From UBA3103 sp002365855 (GTDB lineage: Bacteria > Bacillota > Desulfotomaculia > Desulfotomaculales > Pelotomaculaceae): a stretch of DNA of 35,299 nucleotides. The stretch's first letter is position 1; each line of letters begins with the position of its first letter. The stretch is taken from the NCBI GenBank assembly GCA_030627625.1, contig DAOURR010000020.1:1-35299 (forward strand). The letters are read 5' to 3'. The translations under genes were made by a program, and so were the position numbers. This document shows positions 32,338 to 35,299 of the stretch, piece by piece. The notes beneath the pieces are model-generated. The model had not been told where the DNA came from and made no database searches. It saw only the letters and a program-made list of their open reading frames with translations.

Positions 32338-32358
32338 ACCCGACAAAAGTAGTAGGTT
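32338..32358 (+). promoter_or_regulatory. Candidate operator for the Rrf2-family regulator
   Basis: ACCCGAC and GTAGGTT form an imperfect dyad (five of seven positions) around AAAAGTA, just downstream of the predicted transcription start. Its position suits repression by the IscR-like protein encoded in the same operon. This is inferred from symmetry and context only. Confidence 0.4.
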
Positions 32359-32399
32359 TAATAGCGGACTTTAATCAATGTGGGAGGATATACTTTTAG

Positions 32400-33575
32400 A
32401 TGCGCAGGATATATTTTGATCATAGTGCTACTACTCCCGTCCACCCGGTTGTAGCTGGGGAAATGTTTCATTATGTTACCGTAACGTTTGGCAACCCCTC
32501 CAGTATCCATTCCTTCGGGAGAGAGGCCAAAAAGGCTGTAGAGGCGGCAAGGGAAAAAGCTGCCCTGGTCATCGGCGCAGAGCCGGAAGAGATCGTGTTT
32601 ACAAGCGGCGGCACAGAATCGGATAACATGGCGATCCGGGGCGCTGCCTACGCCAACCGCCAAAGGGGCAATCACATAATAACCAGTGCGGTAGAACACC
32701 ATGCTGTTTTAGACACCTGCGCGGCTCTTGAAAAAGAGGGGTATATCATCACCGTTCTGCCGGTTGACAAATACGGTATGGTCGACCCTGAGCAAGTTGC
32801 AAAGTCCATTAATGATAATACCATATTAATTTCAATAATGCATGCTAACAATGAGGTTGGGACGATTCAACCCATCTCGGAAATAGGTGAAATCGCCAGG
32901 GAAAAAGGTGTCCTTTTCCATACTGACGCTGTTCAGAGTCTGGGGAAGATACCAGTAAATGTAGAAGACCTCCAGGTTGACTTCCTTTCGCTTTCCGGCC
33001 ACAAAATATATGCCGCAAAAGGAGTCGGCGCGCTTTATATAAGGCGTGGCACATGCTGGCATCCTGTGGATTTTGGCGGCGGGCAGGAAAAGAAACGACG
33101 TCCTGGAACTGAAAATGTTCCAGGTATCGTAGCTCTGGGTAGGGCTATGGAAATCGCCGCAGCAGAGTTAGTGGAGGAATCGAAACGTCTGTATCACCTT
33201 CGGGAGAGCCTGGTTAGAGGTATACTGAAGAAAGTGCCCTATGTACAATTAAATGGTCACCCAACCAGTAGGCTTCCCAACCATGTTAACGTCAGCTTTG
33301 ACTATATTGAAGGGGAATCTCTTTTGCTGAGCCTGGATATGCGTGGGGTTGCCGCATCAAGTGGTTCCGCCTGTACTTCAGGCTCTGTTGGGGCATCACA
33401 TGTACTGCTTGCCATGGGGGTTCCTCCTGAATACGCCCACGGCTCCCTTCGGTTAACCCTGGGAAGGGATAACACTCAGGAAGACGTTGATGAATTCCTG
33501 AACATACTGCCGACTATAGTACAGCGTTTAAGGGCAATGTCGCCCCTGGCCAGTTCTGATACCTGTAATTTATAA
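32400..33575 (+). CDS. iscS: Cysteine desulfurase (IscS/NifS family)
   Basis: This PLP enzyme takes sulfur from cysteine as a persulfide for Fe-S cluster assembly and tRNA thiolation. The 391-residue product has MRRIYFDHSATTPVHP, the PLP lysine in LSLSGHKIYAAKGVG (K202), the conserved RRPGTENVPGIVALG and the catalytic cysteine C325 in ASSGSACTSGS. GGGAGGA lies twelve bases before the ATG. iscU and mnmA downstream supply both recipients of the sulfur. Here iscS is first and the regulator second, whereas iscR usually leads. Confidence 0.96.
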   Translation: MRRIYFDHSATTPVHPVVAGEMFHYVTVTFGNPSSIHSFGREAKKAVEAAREKAALVIGAEPEEIVFTSGGTESDNMAIRGAAYANRQRGNHIITSAVEHHAVLDTCAALEKEGYIITVLPVDKYGMVDPEQVAKSINDNTILISIMHANNEVGTIQPISEIGEIAREKGVLFHTDAVQSLGKIPVNVEDLQVDFLSLSGHKIYAAKGVGALYIRRGTCWHPVDFGGGQEKKRRPGTENVPGIVALGRAMEIAAAELVEESKRLYHLRESLVRGILKKVPYVQLNGHPTSRLPNHVNVSFDYIEGESLLLSLDMRGVAASSGSACTSGSVGASHVLLAMGVPPEYAHGSLRLTLGRDNTQEDVDEFLNILPTIVQRLRAMSPLASSDTCNL

Positions 33576-33671
33576 TAGAAGGGTTTATATGACAACTGTA
33601 GATAATATAATCTTTGTGAGTCCATTAAATCTGCAAAATAGAATTTAATTGTTTTAGAAGGATGTGGTTAA

Positions 33672-34127
33672 TTGAGGCTTTCCACAAAAGGGCATTATGG
33701 CCTGAAGGCCATGTTTGATCTTGCACAGAATTTTGGCACCAACCCTGTCCCCTTAAAGAGTGTGGCCGAGCGCCAAAATCTTTCTGAACACTACCTGGAA
33801 CAGCTTATCGCCATATTACGGAAATCAGGTCTGGTCAAAAGTGTTCGTGGCTCTCATGGCGGGTATATGCTTGCCAGGGAACCGTCGCAGATAAAGGTGG
33901 GTGAAATTATCCGCGCGCTTGAAGGCCCCATAGCGCCGGTGTCATGTGTTAATGAAGAGGACCCATGCAGCTGTGAAGAGGCTGACAACTGCATAACAAG
34001 AACAGTCTGGGCCAGGATGCGTGACGGTATAGCTGAAGTGGTGGATACAATCAGCCTTGGCGATATGTGCAGTGAGGCTGAGGAGGCCTTGAGGAAGAGG
34101 GAGGATTTCCCACCCGAAAGTAAATAA
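33672..34127 (+). CDS. Rrf2-family transcriptional regulator (IscR/CymR-like)
   Basis: This 151-residue winged-helix regulator has MRLSTKGHYGLKAMFDLAQ, LKSVAERQNLSEHYLEQLIAILRKSGLVKSVRG split across the recognition helix, and HGGYMLARE in the wing. Four cysteines (C92, C99, C101, C107) lie where IscR holds its [2Fe-2S] cluster, though IscR has three Cys and a His. CymR of Bacillus lacks such ligands, so an Fe-S-sensing regulator of the isc operon is more likely. The TTG start follows GGATGTGG. It lies 96 bases after iscS and 31 before iscU. Confidence 0.92.
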   Translation: MRLSTKGHYGLKAMFDLAQNFGTNPVPLKSVAERQNLSEHYLEQLIAILRKSGLVKSVRGSHGGYMLAREPSQIKVGEIIRALEGPIAPVSCVNEEDPCSCEEADNCITRTVWARMRDGIAEVVDTISLGDMCSEAEEALRKREDFPPESK

Positions 34128-34158
34128 TAGTGTGCATGAAATAAGGAGGTACTTGTCA

Positions 34159-34530
34159 ATGTACAGCGAGAAGGTAATTGACCATTTTAACAACCCCAGA
34201 AACGTTGGTGAAATTCCTGATGCAAATGGTATTGGGGGAGTGGGAAATCCGGTCTGTGGCGATACCACAAAGATATTTATTAAGATTGAAGACAACATCA
34301 TAAAAGAAATTAAATTTAAGACATTTGGTTGCGGGGCGGCCATTGCTTCCAGCAGTATGCTTACAGAAATGGCAAAAGGGAAGACTATTGAGGAGGCCTT
34401 GCAAATCAACGATAAATCAGTTGCAGAAATGCTGGACGGGCTGCCGCCGCAGAAAATGCACTGCTCCAATCTGGCAGCGGACGCGATGCATAAGGCCATT
34501 GAGGACTATAAAAACAAGCAGGGTGCGTGA
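34159..34530 (+). CDS. iscU: Fe-S cluster assembly scaffold IscU/NifU
   Basis: The 123-residue scaffold on which clusters are built has all ligands in place: C33 and D35 (GNPVCGDTTKI), C58 (FGCGAAIASSSML), and H101-C102 (KMHCSNLAADAMH). It matches the single-domain IscU/NifU N-terminal type. The ATG at 34159 has AAGGAGGT eight bases upstream; the in-frame ATG at 34132 lies before that site and is rejected. It is followed by mnmA after five bases. Confidence 0.96.
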   Translation: MYSEKVIDHFNNPRNVGEIPDANGIGGVGNPVCGDTTKIFIKIEDNIIKEIKFKTFGCGAAIASSSMLTEMAKGKTIEEALQINDKSVAEMLDGLPPQKMHCSNLAADAMHKAIEDYKNKQGA

Positions 34531-34535
34531 ATCTT

Positions 34536-35299
34536 GTGTCATCAAAAAAGAGTGTTGTTGTAGCAATGAGCGGCGGCGTTGACAGTTCTGTTACCGCCGC
34601 GTTATTGTTGGAACAGGGCTATAACGTAACTGGAGTCACCATGGATATCCGGGAACCGTCAGATACCGGGCCGGATAGCGAGCGCGCAGGGTGCTGTTCA
34701 CTTGACGCTGTTGAGGATGCCAGGAGGGTAGCGGGTATCCTTGGCATCCCTTTTTACGTTTTTAATTTTAAGTCTCAATTCAAAGAAAAGGTTATAGACT
34801 ATTTCATCGCCGAATACCTTCAGGGGCGTACACCAAACCCCTGTATTGCATGCAACCGCTACATAAAGTTTCAGGCTTTGCTTGAAAAGGCCCTGGGCTT
34901 AGGCGCCGAATATATTGCCACGGGACATTACGCAAGGCTGGGCTATAGTTCGAAATTCCGGCGTTATACGGTGTGCCGCGCGGCTGACAGGAGAAAAGAC
35001 CAGACCTACGTGCTGTACGCGCTGACCCAGCCGCAGATTGCCCGCATCATGATGCCCCTTGGTGATTACACCAAGGACGATGTGCGAAAAATGGCTGCCG
35101 GTATGGGCCTGCCAGTTGCTGACAAGGCTGAAAGCCAAGAAATATGTTTTGTTTTAGACGACGATTACCGAGGTTTTATGCAGGAGAGAAAAAGTGGCAT
35201 CAAACCGGGCTCTTTCCTTAACCTGAAGGGTGACATAATTGGAACACATAAGGGTATTCCTTTTTATACAATCGGCCAGCGCAAGGGCCTTGGCCTGTC
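34536..35299 (+). CDS. mnmA: tRNA-specific 2-thiouridylase MnmA (partial, 5' part)
   Basis: MnmA adds sulfur to U34 of Lys, Glu and Gln tRNAs using persulfide from the cysteine desulfurase. The open frame runs off the window end after about 254 residues. Visible motifs are the PP-loop VVVAMSGGVDSSVTAALL, the first catalytic cysteine region TPNPCIACNRYIKF, TGHYARL, KDQTYVLYALTQ and SQEICFV with the second cysteine, then IGQRKGLGL at the edge. The GTG at 34536 gives a normal N-terminus; GGGTG lies about ten bases upstream. It completes the iscS-Rrf2-iscU-mnmA operon. Confidence 0.95.
   Translation, partial: MSSKKSVVVAMSGGVDSSVTAALLLEQGYNVTGVTMDIREPSDTGPDSERAGCCSLDAVEDARRVAGILGIPFYVFNFKSQFKEKVIDYFIAEYLQGRTPNPCIACNRYIKFQALLEKALGLGAEYIATGHYARLGYSSKFRRYTVCRAADRRKDQTYVLYALTQPQIARIMMPLGDYTKDDVRKMAAGMGLPVADKAESQEICFVLDDDYRGFMQERKSGIKPGSFLNLKGDIIGTHKGIPFYTIGQRKGLGL

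Noticed and set aside
33590..33620. Separate promoter for the Rrf2 gene (TATAAT at about 33605)
   Set aside because: No acceptable -35 lies at a proper distance, so the gene is more simply read from the iscS promoter.

Overview
The window looks like chromosomal core DNA of an endospore-forming, probably anaerobic Firmicute close to Pelotomaculum/Desulfotomaculum (Peptococcaceae and relatives). This is inferred from gene content and order: yebC, a BofC-like gene, ruvCAB, queH, spoIID, queA, tgt, yajC, an HD protein, secDF; then recJ, apt, rel, dtd, hisS, aspS, a 6S RNA, tcdA; then iscS, an Rrf2 gene, iscU and mnmA. TTG starts are unusually common. No tRNA, rRNA, insertion sequence, prophage or CRISPR was seen. 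Nearly all protein genes are recognisable housekeeping genes, so the novelty is mostly in the intergenic DNA.

Layout. 1-1.0 kb holds a glycine-betaine-type ABC permease. Convergent to it is a secreted LysM protein (1.0-1.9 kb, minus strand) under a c-di-GMP-I riboswitch. 2.2-16.1 kb is a long plus-strand series: yebC, a BofC-like gene, ruvC-ruvA-ruvB (Holliday junction processing), queH/queA/tgt (queuosine tRNA modification) interleaved with DUF2905, spoIID and a small membrane protein, then yajC, an HD-domain protein, secD and secF (protein export), a DUF5665 membrane protein, a YteA/DksA-like zinc-finger protein and a UspA protein. A bifunctional-nuclease-family gene lies on the minus strand at 16.2-16.7 kb. 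At 16.9-17.9 kb a cation diffusion facilitator follows a strong promoter and a structured leader that resembles a NiCo riboswitch.

18.0-24.7 kb carries recJ, a divergent apt, bifunctional rel, dtd and a metallo-beta-lactamase-fold hydrolase. A YnzC/DUF896 gene with a Cys/His-rich tail is convergent to it. hisS, behind a complete T-box leader with a CAC specifier, and aspS follow, then a 6S RNA, tcdA, trxA and rarA. The window ends with iscS, an Rrf2-type regulator, iscU and the 5' part of mnmA. This is one pathway: cysteine sulfur is mobilised for Fe-S assembly and tRNA thiolation.

The most unusual element is at about 31.83-32.22 kb, between rarA and iscS. It is a non-coding array of about eight degenerate units of roughly 42 nt. 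Each has 11-nt arms ending in conserved GATT or AGTC. The arms differ between units yet pair with each other over 11 bp, some capped by GAAA tetraloops. A possible promoter precedes the array and a perfect 13-bp intrinsic terminator follows it, so it may be an undescribed structured RNA of about 430 nt.
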